Positions 1 to 13,000 of a stretch of 64,000 nucleotides of DNA are shown here, piece after piece. Every line of letters begins with the position of its first letter. The stretch's first letter is position 1. The position numbers and the translations under genes were made by a program. The stretch lies in the NCBI GenBank assembly GCA_947561395.2, contig OX387187.1, forward strand, positions 3,912,976-3,976,975, in the 5' to 3' direction. The notes below the pieces were generated by a model that did no database searches, was not told where the DNA came from, and saw only the letters and a program-made list of their open reading frames with translations. This DNA is from Buxus sempervirens (lineage: Eukaryota; Streptophyta; Magnoliopsida; Buxales; Buxaceae).

Positions 1-513
1 CTTTTGATTCTTGATAGGTATGAAAGAGGAAAAGTACTCAAGATCTAGACTCATAGTGGTTCATTAAAGACCGGATCTCAAAGAGAATACAAGAAAATTC
101 TGCATATACATGTATCATTAATCATGTGTGATTGATGACAGGTAAATTCAGTCCTTTTAATTTTGTTGGAATTTTACGGGGCATATGAGTCATATGGCAT
201 ATCTTGAGCTGGTTTAAAAAAAAAATTTCTAGATAATTTCACCAGTGTCATGTTATTTTTTATTGGTAATTTAGTTAGCTGCCAATGTTTCCTTATACTT
301 ACGACAGCATCTTTCAAGATAGTGTTGCAATTAAGTACATGGTTGCTTGAGTACGGCATGCATTAAAGACAAAATCACCATTTTTTGTTGAGAAATACCC
401 TAAGGTTTGCATTACAGATCAATCTATTACTTTCTTTCATCAAATTAAAGTTAAATCTTATACCGTGAATTATTTTGTTTGAAAATGTCCTAAATGCCTT
501 TTTTTGGCTCTAG
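1..513 (+). other. Intron of the APX gene
   Basis: AT-rich sequence with no coding match, ending in a pyrimidine-rich stretch and the acceptor AG at 512-513. It is read as the intron preceding the penultimate APX exon. Its 5' end lies outside the window. Confidence 0.55.
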
Positions 514-681
514 GATGAGGATGTATTTTTTGCTGACTATGCAGAAGCTCATATGAAGCTCTCAAAGCTGGGGTAAGTACAATATTAACATATTGCTTTA
601 CATAATTATATTCTTATTTTCAGATATTTGAGTTCTGAGAATTCTTTGAAATCTTTGCTTGTCAGATTTGCTGAAGCCTAG
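514..681 (+). CDS. APX: Ascorbate peroxidase, last two exons (3' end of gene)
   Basis: Two short exons encode the C-terminus of a cytosolic-type L-ascorbate peroxidase, the haem enzyme that reduces H2O2 with ascorbate. Exon 514-572 follows an acceptor (ctctag) and reads DEDVFFADYAEAHMKLSKL plus two bases of a glycine codon; it ends at a GTAAGT donor (573). After a 93-bp intron, exon 666-681 completes Gly and adds FAEA then TAG (679-681). Together these give the ending ...KLSKLGFAEA*, which matches the family's usual KLSELGFADA-type terminus. The reading phase is kept across the intron. Catalytic residues lie in exons upstream of the window: bases 1-513 look like intron and contain no other APX exon. 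Met and Lys replace common residues, but nothing is broken in the visible part. A duplicated 3' fragment cannot be excluded without upstream sequence. Confidence 0.85.
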
Positions 682-954
682 CAAGGGACATGGAGAAATG
701 GCAGCTGGTTGAATTTAGTAATGTTTGTTTTTTATGATGAAATTGGAATGTTCTTCAAGAATTTCGTCAAGTCTGTTTTTGATTATTTAATTGGAATGTT
801 TTGCAAGTTTTGCTGGATGTGGCTAAGAAATATCATCATGCATCATTACAATCCACAGTACGTTGGAATTCTATTGGATTTATTGGTTAATTAATTCTTA
901 CACAGGTTCAAAGGAAGCTACAAAATAAACTTTTTTAAAAAAAAAAAAGAGAAT
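682..954 (+). other. Probable APX 3' UTR and downstream flank
   Basis: Non-coding sequence directly after the APX stop. It is T-rich, as expected for a plant 3' UTR. It contains the partly repeated phrase aattggaatgtt (around 740 and 790) and ends in an A-run near 938-950. No clear poly(A) signal can be chosen. Confidence 0.4.
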
Positions 955-1329
955 TTAAATCTATAATGTCGTACATTTGTTCGTCGTTAAATAACACTTA
1001 TCGCGGCATTCACAAGTGTGTCACTAAATTAAGCAAATTCCGGTGTTCATATATGTGTCACTAAAAAAATAAATAGCGGCATTCATATGGGTGTCTTTGT
1101 ACTACATTTACAGTGGCAAACATCACGACACTCATAGAATGTCGCAAATGTTTAGTTTTAGCGACGAACTCAAAGAACATCGGTAAATTATTTGCGACAC
1201 GGCCTTTAGCGATAAAAGTAAGTTTGTCGCAATGTTCGTCGCGAATAGCTATAGCGACATTCATTATAGATTTTGCGGCATTCTTATGAACCCCGCAAAA
1301 AATCTAATTTTTTGTAGTGCCAACTCTAT
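955..1329. mobile_element. CACTA-type transposon terminus (fragment)
   Basis: On the minus strand this segment begins CACTACAAAAAATTAG at 1329, the typical CACTA (En/Spm) inverted terminus. It is followed inward by many short subterminal repeats built on gcgacattc / gcggcattc and gtgtcactaaa. A matching opposite terminus was not found near 955, so this is one end of a decayed element or a CACTA-derived non-autonomous copy. Short reading frames across it (for example 1061-1264 and 1232-1426) come from the repeats and are not genes. Confidence 0.6.
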
Positions 1330-1429
1330 GTATTCTGTAACAATGCGATTGAAAGCTGTTATCATTTGTTTTATGAATGTACTTACACCGAAGCAATCTG
1401 GTTTTTATTATATGGTGGCCATCTAGACC

Positions 1430-2110
1430 AACTTCAAAGAGCTAGTTCAATCAAAGAGTGGATATTCAGGTTGTTAAGCATGGATTATGATCAAAGAAGA
1501 GAATAGACAGGTATAGATTGGGACAACATGTGATGGGCCATTTGGAAAGCTCGCAATCAGCCAATTTTTAACAAGGACAGCCCTTCTATTGAACTAACTT
1601 TGAATTATTTGAAAATTCTGCAGGCTGATTTGAGAATACTTGCAAATAGAGAGAATTTCAAGGAAAACATATGGAAGGATCAAACTTTTTTTAGATGGTG
1701 TAGACCTACAAATCCTTTTGTGAAGATCAAAATGGATAATGTCTTGAAAGGAAATCTTCAACGAGCTGCTGTAGGTGTAATTGGGAGAGTTTATAATGGA
1801 GCTACATTTTGGGGCTATGGGACATTATATTGGTACTACATCTTACATTGTGGAAGCCATTGCTGTGCTAGGAAGATTGAATCTAGCGCGAGCTATAGTA
1901 AGAGAATAATAATAGAAAGTGACTCAGCACTACTATCAAGATCATTTTAAATCCAGAGGTTGCTATACGTTGGAGATTGGAGGGCATTTGCATTGACAAT
2001 AAGACATTAGCTGATTGGTTTAAAGAAGTAAAATTTGAATCTACATATAGGGAAGCTAACATGGCTACTGATTTTTTTGGCAAACTTTGGCATTCATAAT
2101 TTTTCTTGTT
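1430..2110 (+). pseudogene. LINE 3' remnant with degenerate RNase H domain
   Basis: Broken plus-strand frames resemble the C-terminal part of plant L1-type LINEs. WAIWKARNQPIFNKDS (around 1535-1590) corresponds to the zf-RVT tail motif of the WxxWKxRN type. RWCRPTNPFVKIKMD (from about 1690) is the start of the RNase H (RVT_3) domain. IIIESDSALL (about 1905) matches the ...ESDS... strand, and YREANMATDFFGKL (about 2045) matches the final REAN.xAD.LAK motif. Several frame changes and stops show it is dead. No poly(A) tail or TSD was identified. Confidence 0.65.
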
Positions 2111-2119
2111 TTTGGACAC

Positions 2120-3440
2120 TAAATTTCCCCTATTCTCTTTCTAAAATCATCTCTGCTGATCACCTTGGCCGGACGACGGCCCGTTTTGTTAAACTATTCT
2201 AGGAGACTGCACGCGTGTAGAAAATGTGGGCCCACTTAGATAAACATCCTGAGGTAGTTACAATTACAACATGTTTAAAATAGTGAAGGATTATTTTGTT
2301 TAGAGAGGGTAATGTTTGGAAAAAGAAAAGGGAGCTAGAATCTAGAGGGAATATTCCCCCCACTTCTCTTTATTAATAGTATAGATTTCTATTTATAAAA
2401 TGCTATCTTTTCACCCAAAAAACTAGAACATAAGTATCATTTACTTTAACGTTTTTAAAATGTCAATTATCAAATCTTTAGGTCTTTAGGGTAATTAAAA
2501 TGGCAGTTATCAAATCTCTAAGGTATCAATTATTTTAGTATTATGAATTTTATGGTAGATAAACAAACATCATCACTAACTTCCCCAAGTAATTTCATTA
2601 TAGTAGAAGTGGGTAGGTTCATGTTATTAACCCCAACTATTAGAAATAAGGCATTGATTAATTTGATGTTACTGTTCAAACATTGAAGGAATCTATAGAG
2701 TTTACAACAATGATAAACTGTGATTTTCTTAAAAGGCTAACTTTACATAAATAGAGAATCTAAAAATAATTAAATTTAATATATTCATTCCATGCCCATA
2801 ACCCTCCCTTAATGAGGAAAGGTCAGGTTACAAACAAACAAAGCCTAAGGAGAGGTTAGTGTAACATAATTTTACAGATTCAAGTCTATATTCATTAGTG
2901 GTCAACAGTTGGTTACCATATTAGCAACCCGTTGCAATAAAAAACAAAAGGAAAAAAAGCCTTTTTTTTTTTTTTTGGCAGATTTCAATAAGGATAGAGA
3001 CAAAATAAAAGAGATTGTTGTTGCTGACTTGACAAGCCACTATTGGCTATGGACGAGCCATCAACAAGCACTTTTTAAGGGGATTAAATGGTCTGCCACC
3101 ATTTACTGCTGCATCCATGTAGTGTAATAGCCGCTATTTATTGCTACAATCCATGAAACGTAACTGAGATGCTGCCACGTAGAGCATCTCACTAACAGAT
3201 GCAATTAAAGGCAGCAGACTGATTTGAAACCCCTTTTATTTGAATCCTAATCTTACAAACGCTAAAGAAGGGTATAATTACAAACGTTAAAGAAGGGTAT
3301 AATTCACCCAAAATAAGGACAGGGAGTAGTGGGATCATAACAGTCTTTTTGTTAATAAGGTGATTAGGTAATGATGACAGTAACACCTGACAATCGCTGC
3401 AGTCAAATTTTAAAAGAAAGTATAGACACCAGCTTATACT
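2120..3440. other. Intergenic, no gene seen
   Basis: AT-rich sequence with a T-run (about 2961-2977) and a local direct duplication of acaaacgttaaagaagggtataat (about 3255-3304). Nothing coding is recognised. Confidence 0.5.
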
Positions 3441-3660
3441 TCATCAAGGAAACGTGTAATTGCTGAAAAGCATCCTCTTCTCTCTTTCTCTCTCTCTCTG
3501 CAAATTTGCAAGGCCACAGCGAGCCCGTTTCTCGCTCATTAATTTTGTTCTCGTCTCATCTTTCCTCAAAGAATCTCCATTCAATAGCTACTTTCTCTCT
3601 TTCTCTCTCTCTCTTCGGTTACTCTGCAGCAAATTGGCATTTCGTCATTTCCTATGACGC

Positions 3661-3678
3661 ACTAATATATATATGGTT
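3661..3678 (+). promoter_or_regulatory. Candidate TATA box of the IDA-like gene
   Basis: The stretch ctaatatatatatggt lies about 105-118 bp upstream of the ATG at 3779. It follows a CT-rich leader-like region (3476-3615, TCTCTCTC runs), a common feature of plant promoters and 5' UTRs. The position is plausible for a TATA box; the transcription start is not defined by sequence alone. Confidence 0.45.
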
Positions 3679-3778
3679 TGAGATTACTAGCTAGCTGCTT
3701 ATAAGCTTTCCTCGTTTTACTCCTCTAATCAAACCCAGATTTTTCTCCCATAAGAGAGAACCAGCTGCAAGAACTCTC

Positions 3779-4063
3779 ATGGCTCCTGCTGCTAGACACC
3801 GGCTTGTTTGCATCTTTCTCTTCATGTTGTTGGTTCTCTTGGCTTCATCACCAGCAAATGGAGACACATACAGACGTAGGGGTTCAGGTTTCTTCACCAA
3901 AAACAAGGAAGCGAGTGGTACTGCTGCTGGTTTCTCAAGCTTTGGTTTTCTCCCCAAAGGCATTCCAATCCCGCCATCCGGCCCATCAAAGCAACACAAT
4001 GGATGCATCGGAGGTGAAGATCCTGTTGATTCTTCCGAAGCTCTTGATCATCAGACTCCCTGA
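3779..4063 (+). CDS. IDL: IDA-like (IDL) secreted signalling peptide precursor
   Basis: A 94-residue single-exon precursor. Residues 1-28 form a signal peptide: basic N-terminus, then the hydrophobic core VCIFLFMLLVLLA, with likely cleavage after PANG. A variable middle follows, and then the conserved EPIP region FGFLPKGIPIPPSGPSKQHN (residues 55-74). The core PIPPSGPSKQHN (63-74) corresponds to the mature IDA peptide PIPPSAPSKRHN known from Arabidopsis. Its central prolines, the SxPS segment, Lys and the terminal HN needed for recognition by HAESA-type receptor kinases are present. Differences are Gly for Ala and Gln for Arg, as in some IDL paralogues. A 20-residue acidic tail follows the motif and would be removed. 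Known family roles are cell separation in abscission and lateral root emergence, and some IDLs respond to stress; which applies here is not shown. The start is the first ATG and gives the expected signal peptide. Intronless structure and length fit the family. Confidence 0.88.
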   Translation: MAPAARHRLVCIFLFMLLVLLASSPANGDTYRRRGSGFFTKNKEASGTAAGFSSFGFLPKGIPIPPSGPSKQHNGCIGGEDPVDSSEALDHQTP

Positions 4064-4210
4064 TCCCCAGGACTATAATCATAATAACGTGACATGGGTT
4101 GGTTGAATTCTTCTCTTTTATGTAGAGAATAGTAAGACGCCAAGATCATAGACTGCATGTACCTATGAATGTGGTTTTTAGTGTATGTCCAACATCCATG
4201 GATTGTGCTT

Positions 4211-4226
4211 AAAATAAAATAAAATT
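4211..4226 (+). terminator. Candidate poly(A) signal of the IDA-like gene
   Basis: AATAAA occurs at 4213-4218 within aaaataaaataaaatt, about 150 bp after the stop codon. This is a normal distance for a plant 3' UTR. Confidence 0.4.
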
Positions 4227-5418
4227 GAGACGCTCTTTTATTGCTTAGAAACCCATTGAGAAGGTTGAAGATTCAAAGCTTCATCTTATTCTTCATTTTT
4301 TTCAAACTGGATTCTGATTTTACCCACCCCATCATAGAAGAAAATTCGTAAGTGCCCAATACACACCCCACCTACACATCTACAAATCTACATATGCATG
4401 TGTTATTAATTCAGTAGAGAGAGCTTCATGATCTTTAAGACCTGGTTTTTCTTTTTTTAATCGAAGGTTTTGGAGGGTTAGCGTCACAATCTTAAAATGA
4501 TTTGGGCAAAGCAGATATTGAGGTGACTTAATCGTACAAAACAAGTCAGTCTAAACCGGATTTACGTGTAGTATGAAGGAAGAATTGCGCGCACACTCTC
4601 TCACTCGCATAGTTTCAGCCATCCACTTTTTTTTTTTTGGTAAACTTTAGCCATCCACTTAGTGTAGGGAGAATTGCATCAATCAAATCAATAGCCTCAA
4701 CGTGGTACCATTCCTGTATGTGGTTTATACGGTTACACAGTTATCTGTGAATATGAAGCCTGAACATATAACTCAAAAAAGGGACCAGGAAGAAGGTAAA
4801 GGTAAAGCTTGAGCCATGTGAAGAGTAGTGGGGATTTTTTGCCATTCACTTGGTAATTTACTCCTCTTTTCATATGCATTTGATTCTCAAAGTGCTCGCT
4901 GTTATTGCACCGGGATAAGGCCGAAGGAGTCGTAACAAAGTACAAGTCTGTAGACAGTTGCACCCACTTTCGGTCAAGACTGCAGTAGAACTAGGTTTCC
5001 CAGGGGAAGAAAAAGCAATTGACATTTCCCTCACCGACTGTGAGCTTGGACAAATTGAGTATTGATTCCCAGTTGGGTATGGGAATTGGTTGATGCTGAA
5101 AGAGAGTAGTACCAGGGATAATATTAAGAGGAAGTGATTACACTGTTGATAAAGGTTGAAGGCAGCATCCAAGTTGGGAGAGTCCCATCGGTGAATTTGT
5201 TTAAGCCACTGACTTTCTATGACCGAGAAGAACCCCAGCCAATGCAAACTTGAGATTCTATTATAGGAGAATCAATATAGGTGAAACTGTTCAAAGGGAC
5301 AGTACTCCAAGTAAAAAAAGTGACTACAAGAAAAAAAGTACAGTGCCTGCTGCTCAAGAAATACAGCAAAAATTAAAGAGATTTGGATTCAAATTACCAC
5401 CTTTCCTTTTGTGTTTGC
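4227..5418. other. Intergenic / BOLA4 3' flank
   Basis: No recognisable gene. The part next to 5418 should contain the 3' UTR of the minus-strand BOLA4 gene. A minus-strand frame of 125 codons (4870-5247) has no family signature that I recognise and overlaps the expected 3' UTR and flank, so it is not called. Confidence 0.45.
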
Positions 5419-8400
5419 TCATCTGCTCTCTGCTGCTTCAGTTGGGGTTCTTGTGGTCATCTGGTCAACCGCATGCACGGTGCTCTGGAGCTCTTCCCAT
5501 ATGGCTTTGTACACCATCCTCTGCCTATTAACAGCGGATTGTCCCTCAAAAGCTGAGGAGACAACATCGATGCTGCGGACCAGTAGAGACTGATTGTAAG
5601 CTGTAACTGTGGATGTTCATTTAATTAAATGGAATGTTCGACTAGTTTCTTAACATTGAATAAATATGAGAACTGTTTTACATGTCACATGCATTAAACA
5701 GCATTAACAGCAAATTGTCCCTCAAAAGTTGAAAGGATGGGAAAAGGAAGATTCAAAAGGCATTTTGTCTGGACATAAATCATGGACAGTCAAGCTCAAA
5801 TGACAGCTCATGTAAGTTTGCGTATTACCGCCATCTCAAATGATCAGTTGCAGCTCATGAAAGGGCACATAAAAGAATTTCATGCTGCAAATATGCAATC
5901 ATTGGTGAAGAGTCTGGTTGGCAGTTTCTAGTTAAAATTCATAAACCTATGTAATCAGCACAATAACATAATGAGTCTCGTTATCGCTAAAAATAATTGT
6001 GCAGAATCCATGGAATAAATCCAAAATATCTCCTGGAGCGATGTATATGATTGATTACTTCATCACACAAGTTCTAACTGTTGCTGAGAGCTACATGTAA
6101 GTACCAGCAACAGGTGAGTCAAAACAGTAATGTCGTGTAACATAACAATTGGTTTGGTTAACATCACCAAAATCCGTTTGGAACTTTTAAGTAGTATCAT
6201 ATCATCACTAGTGTGACAATGGATAGGACCCCAGTTCTTAAATGGAGATTTTCATAACTTTCCCAAAGTTTTTTATAAGCTTTTCACTTGAAGCCAACTT
6301 GGAGGACTGTAGGTGCTTTTAGGCTCTTGATCTATGTAACAAAGGATAATAACATGGCCCTTGATTGCCTGAACAAGACCTAAACGCAATGATATGACTG
6401 TTCCCATGTTGCCTCTAAAGACCAAATAGGAAGATTGGTCAAAAAAGCAAGATAAGTAGGCAATGACTAAAGGCCAAGAATGAAAGATGAATAAATGAGA
6501 TGGGGACCACAGACAACTTTAAACTCTCACAAGACTTCTCTCATTCTATGAAGTTCTTTATTTAATCTCTTCTTCTCAATCTCTATAGCAAATTTTCAGA
6601 ATACGTTCCTTTGCAGAGAATCTGCTCTCAGATTCTCAATTCCAAGAGCTATGGAGGGGAGGGAAAGGAGGAGGGGGCCAAAGTTGGAACTGCTACAAAT
6701 GAAGCCCCGGGGCTTGTTATAGTCAATGGAGATCTATAAGATGGGAATCAGCACTACCATCTCACACATATCTTCCAAAAATACATATTTATCTTATAAA
6801 GAAGGAAGCTTTGTTGTTTTGGAAGTGTTTCTTATCACTAATAAAGCAATAATGAAGTGGTCACCCATGACTGTAGAATGGGGTAATGTCCAACCTATTG
6901 ACATGTCTGACAGTCTTGCACCCTATGCCAGCAACATTAAATCCAACCTAATCACCAACAACATCCATGCCATGGCCACACACCTTTGCTCCAGTTCCCA
7001 TATCATTTGATTAAATAAACTGAACTTTCTTGCCTGTTTTACAATATTCTTTTGTCTATTATTAAACAGAGAATATAATTTTCCATTGTTAGGTCTTTCT
7101 ATTGCACTGGTAGCTTATAAAGTACCCAGAGATTTAGCAATCACTTTTCTCCTTTTGTAATTTTCCTTTCCCATCCATAAAGGACTCACAAAACAATCCA
7201 AGAAAATACAGAGCTAACAATCAAATAAATTTGTGTCTTTGTTCTTGCTTCTTTTAACACCATATGAAAGAAGTTAAGTCAAGCCCACCTGACATGTCGA
7301 CCATCCCCATAAGCATCTTTTACGGTGACAAAATCTGCATTTAGTTCTTCCTTGATCTGTCAAAGCATGGTAAATGATTAAAAAAAAAAAAAAAGGAAAT
7401 AGAACCACTATGATAAAGATGTAATTCTGTATGATTAAAAATCAACTAAAAGAAAATAAGTGTGCACAAAGACAAACCAACATACACAAAAATTTTATAA
7501 GTACACCATTCATGCAATGCAGAAATTAGCTGCTTTAGCCATTTACTGGATACCATTCTGAGGAACATTAATGCATATGGTGGCTAAAAATTATTCAGCA
7601 AGTTAAGAACAGTCTTTGCCTCCCTAAAACTTATTGAAACGTTCATAAGGTTATTGACCTTTCACAAACTGACAGCTAACCCAAAATTTCATGTTTTATT
7701 TTCTACTTTGATATGTAAGAAGAATATATCTTTCAGAAATAACAAGGCCCAAATAAGTTTAACAATGGAACTTAAGTTACAGGAGAGCAAAAAATTCAGA
7801 CAAATTGCAAACTATCAGAAGGATGCTCCAAAATGAACATGAAAGGGGATGGACCTGGATGTTTCATACTTTCATTGGCCTTCTACTATAAAGATACTGT
7901 CTTCAATTATCTAAATCAACATCAAACCATCACTGCTAAGACTTTAGAGACCTTAGCTTCGTGAAACACCATATATTCTTATCCTGACTATGACTAAGAC
8001 GCCAAGAGAAACCCTACTAAACCAGTAACTTCCTAAATAGAAAACATTACAAAATTCTAAAGAAATGATGTCTTTTCCATTAAATGCACACCTTTCTCTG
8101 ACCTAAGCACCTGCTTGGACTCACTGAAAGAACAAAAAAAGAAATTAAATTCTCTACATATTGAATAATCTGTGCCTCTAATGTGAATGACACCAGATGG
8201 TTTTGGGTACAATCATTTTCAATTCAGGATGATACTGCTGGCAATAAAATTTTGACCAAACCCACAACAATGCTGGATGACAGACGACCACTAAGACCCT
8301 GAAACTTTGAAATCAAGGATATTCTTGATTAGATAAAATAAGAAGAACATGACGGAAAGGATACTCTGCCAATGGCCATCTTACTAGAGGAATGATAGAC

Positions 8401-9992
8401 ATTCAAGATTCGGATTGAGGTTTTTTATCTGTGTAACCTTTTCATTGCAGTCTAGTTCTATTTTACATGTTGTTTTTGGAGGTCTCTTCCATATTACTGC
8501 AATCCTGACAAGTCTATCTATGATCTTGCTAACTAAGGACCATAGTCTATTGAAACTCAATGATTTCTTCTCTTATCTCATTCATAGATTCATAGATCCA
8601 TTTAGCACTTATTCCATTATATCCTCCACTCCCCTCTCTCACATGATCATTTAGATCACAACCCATATCATATCTGCATCAAGAATTCCTTGAATTAAAC
8701 CATCCATTTCAACCCAAAAGTTGTTTCTTAATATTTTCTTCTAATCGTACATGAGGTGCAGCGGCACTAATGATATAAAGGAATAGCTTGTCTTAAAACT
8801 AATTTAAATTATCTGTTATTCTTGAAACACCTACAACATTGTTTTTATGTCCTTATCTACCATAATTCTTACAGCCTTTTGATTGTTAAAATTCCTTGTA
8901 TACCAAGGATTGTGCTTATAAACTTCTTGAACCTTTCCTTGTTCTCATTTAATATCTTGTAGTCATATTACTTTGATTTCGCTTCTCTTCATCAGATCAA
9001 CTAATTCTAACTTCTTCTCGTAAAGATCCCTACATTCCAAGTAGCTAGGGTAATCCTACTTTCTTGGGCCAATGTTTATTTGCATTCATCCATTTTGACA
9101 TGAGAACCATCCCCGCTTATCACTGCAGCTTGACCTTACAATGTGTCATTTTCAGAGGATGACCTAGCTACCTCTTGCTCGATTATCACTAAAACTGAGT
9201 TAACCTGCAGTGTGCCATGTAAGATATAACCTTTAACATAAGATCAGGATAATGGATCAGGATTCATGTCACAAAAAATTCAGCAAGTGTTATACACCAA
9301 TTACTGACCTGATGCAACCTTCATACTTATTCCTGAGGCAAGCAGTGCCCAAAAGATATAAGAATACAAAAAAAAAAAAAATTGATAGAGTCACACTCTT
9401 AAATGAATCAGAAAGAAAAACCATTATCTGATTTGTAATACAATGAAAACATATGGTATTTCACAATGAACAGTTCACTTTCAGATCATGTACGTTTCTG
9501 ATAAATTAGTTGATTAACAAGTTATATATAATGTTCAATAGAAGTACCACGTTAAGTCTTGTGTTTTTGGGTCAAGAGAAAAAAAATAAAAAAATCAAAA
9601 GTAGACACCTGGGAAATTGAGAGCTAGCGCACTTGGCAGGGGTGGAAAACCTTTAGTTATAGTGGAATAAAAGATGAAAAATGCTTTAAGAAATGTAGGC
9701 ACCCAAATTCAGGCCATGCCTCATGATTTGGATCATTACGAATATAGCATGCTTCTCAAGCAATCACCACAAAAAATATGAATTTGTCTCAAAATACATT
9801 TTGGGAGCCTAATTATAAAATCCTAAGCTTCTGTAATCTATGGAAAATGGTTTGATAACCAAAAAATCAAGTTTTAAGGCTTTCTAGCACATTTTGTGGG
9901 AAATGACTCTTTTACCCCTTGAACCATGATTTTGGTCAAATCAAAAGGACAATTTTTTAAATTTCAGTAATAAGCTTGCAACGCGCTATTCC

Positions 9993-10036
<44 letters not shown>

Positions 10037-13000
10037 TAAAAACATTCATTTTGAATCAAGGGCTCTATTCCTTTATAAGCAACTTAAGCCAATTGCAACT
10101 TACCAAGTATCAATTTGGAGAATCAATAAGAAAATCATGAAATGTGGCAAATCTTTTGAAATTCAAAAAGAAAAAAAAAAGAGAATAAGTAAACGGTACC
10201 ATTTCATATTTGGCTATAAAGACAATAGACCAAATGTAGTCTGGTATTATAGCACGAAAATGAGAGGTTTCTTCACCTGTAAAAAGAAATGAATAAATGT
10301 GGAAAAAAAAACCAAAAACAAAAGATGAGAGTTTAATCAGCCCTAATGGCTAGGTCCTATAAAAATCCAAAGAATATTTTGAAAAGTTATACAATTAAAC
10401 CAAACAAGAAATGATGCACAAACAAAAAGGAAAGTAAAAGCGAAAAAAAAAAAAAAGAAAAAAAAAACAATTGCAAAAGTAATGAGGGTCTCCTTTCATA
10501 GAAGCCCATTGATCCAAGGCTGAGGAGTGAGGACACAAAGCCGAGCTTTCTTGCACCAACCACAATGTTTTCTCTATTGCTTCCTCTTTACCACACAAAA
10601 CCAACACCACCACCCAACCAATAACATCAGCATGTCCCACTTAAACTAAAAGGAAAAAAATTTTTAAATAGGCATTAAGCTTTTTTTGATGTATGAATCA
10701 AAATTTTGATAACTGAAAAGCAAAATATGCATAGGATGAGAATATTTGAGAAGAGGATTATGACATAGATAATCAGAAGACAAGGACAGATATGGTAATG
10801 AAGGAACATATTCAAGAATAACTATTAATTGTCTAAAAAAGTGACAAGATAAAGAAAAGCAGGAAAATATGGTTGGGCATGTAAAGCCATGACCTAGGAA
10901 GGCAACTGTGAGAAGGTGGCGGGGATATTTATTGAAAGATCTAAGAAGGCAAGGGAAAGACCAAAAAGGAAATGGTTCAGTTGGTTAGAAAGGAAATATC
11001 CACAAGCTAACTCTAGATATGGTCTTAAATTGGGATGGAGAAACAAGATTCATACTGCCTACTCTAACTAGTGGGGACTAAGTGTTTGGATTTGATTTGA
11101 TTTGACTTGAAGTATCTTATCAAAATCTTGGAGCACAAGTATGGAAGCAAAAAATTTGGCCAGAACAACAATAGAAATACCTTTTTTTTTTTTTTTGTGG
11201 ATCAATATAAGGAAAGCAATCAACAGTCTACAAAATATTTCAAAAAATTTTTTCCAGAACAACAATAGAAATATCTTTTTGTTTATGAGTCAATATAAGG
11301 AAAGAAATTAATGGTCTACAAGAATTTCTATAAAGGCATTATGTAAATGATGGTTGGAAAGATGATGCTAATGTTTGAGAAAGAAAATTATAAATAAGGT
11401 ACACAAAAGTCAAATAATATTAGATTATATGGAATCAGATTAAGAAGGGGTCCCATACCTGATGACACCTAAAAGTAGTTTCTCATTACAACTGACAAGA
11501 AAACTGGTTTGTTAGACTCAAATTTTCATCCTTAATTGTAATATTGATCTTTGGTACTTCCTAACTCCTAAAGTCATATTCACTACATGGAAAAACACAC
11601 TTAACAAGATTCAAAAGGAAAAAGTTATGATTAGTTATCATGCCAGCAGGACTTTCTATGAAGGTACCAGTTAAATATCATGCACCCATCTCAACATCTC
11701 TATGTTACATCTAGATACGCTTATTGATGAATTTCAGTATGGTTTCAGCTACATCTAAAGATCTTTTTAGCTGGTTCAATGGCTTTCGAATAGTGCTTTT
11801 GTTATTGACGGCAATAGGTAACTGAAGTTGCTTACTTAGAATGTTCTATGACGTAGATGGAAGGATAAGATTAAGCTTATGTATGAAACATTATTGATAA
11901 GGGTTAATGGAAAGCTCAAAATATTTTTTATCCTCAAAAGGATTGCATATACTTTCTTTACATGGATCAAAAGTGTTAAGCTTCAGCAATATTCATGCCA
12001 ACAACTACATACAGCCCTTTCTTGATAGAGGACCATACCCCTTCTTATTTCCCTATAATAATGAAATTTTTGTTTATCATCATAAAGGAAATATACCAGT
12101 ATTAGATAGTGAACACAACTATCATAGCATATATTTTGTGGAGAATTCTTAGTTGATGGGGTCAATTGGTACTACCTAAGCAAAATCATCTGATAAACAC
12201 AAATGCATTGGAAGATTTCTCCTCTTTCTTATTTATTTATTTGGTTAATTTTTTGGTAGAAAGATATTTAAGAAGAATGGTTTTTATATTAAGTCCCCCA
12301 AAATGTTATGTAAAACCCTCCACCCTTTATTGTTTTCTTTTTGTTTTTCAATTTTAGCTTTATCTTCATTTTATATTCCATCTTTATTTAAATTTTACTC
12401 AAAAAATGAGAATCACAACTAGTATGGAATTTTCCTATACTATCCAGCTTATCTAAAAGGACACCTCCTTGAGAACAAAGCCAAAACATACAGGAAGAGC
12501 TAATTCATAAAAATCATTCTCCTTCACACATAGCTACCAGCCTACCACTTGAGAAACAAAACTTCAATCAAGTTAAATTAGTTAGATATGGTTTTTATAA
12601 GTACCAATCCGATCTCCTTATTGTATATGGAAAACTTCTTTTTAACTGTTCAACATAAGTTAATTCTTGTAAATCAGGTCAAAAAAAAAACAAACATCAA
12701 AAGTAACTATTGGTAAATTGAGAGCTATTACACTTGGCAAGGTTGAACAACCTTTAGTTCTAGTGGAATAAAAGATGGAGAATGTTTTAAGGTTGTAGAC
12801 ACCCCGATTCAGGCCATGTCTCATGATTTAGAACTTTACACATATATCATGCTTCTCAACATGTCACCACAAATTTGAATTTATGTCCAGAAATACTTTT
12901 TTTTTTTTTGATCGGTAACGAAGTCAACTATATTAAGAGAGAAGAAAAACATAAAATTTACAACAGGGCAACCAAACAAAAACCAATGCCCAAAACCAAA

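Larger units (their letters stand above)
9528..12647. repeat. Tandem segmental duplication in BOLA4 intron 1, copy 1
   Basis: The block is repeated head-to-tail by 12648-17240 with many point differences. Matching landmarks: gagagctagcgcacttggcag (about 9620) with gagagctattacacttggcaa (about 12720); gatgatgctaatgtttgaga (11361) with the same at 15943; gacacctaaaagtagtttctc (11464) with 16046; gagaacaaagccaaaacata (12471) with 17082. Copy 1 lacks the two insertions found in copy 2, so it shows the pre-insertion state. Confidence 0.85.

Noticed and set aside
3804..4106. 100-codon frame overlapping the IDA-like gene
   Set aside because: Other reading frame of the same DNA; lacks signal peptide and motif. 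The frame starting at 3779 carries the EPIP motif.
4870..5247. 125-codon minus-strand frame
   Set aside because: No recognised family; lies in the expected 3' UTR and flank of BOLA4; base composition is not clearly coding.
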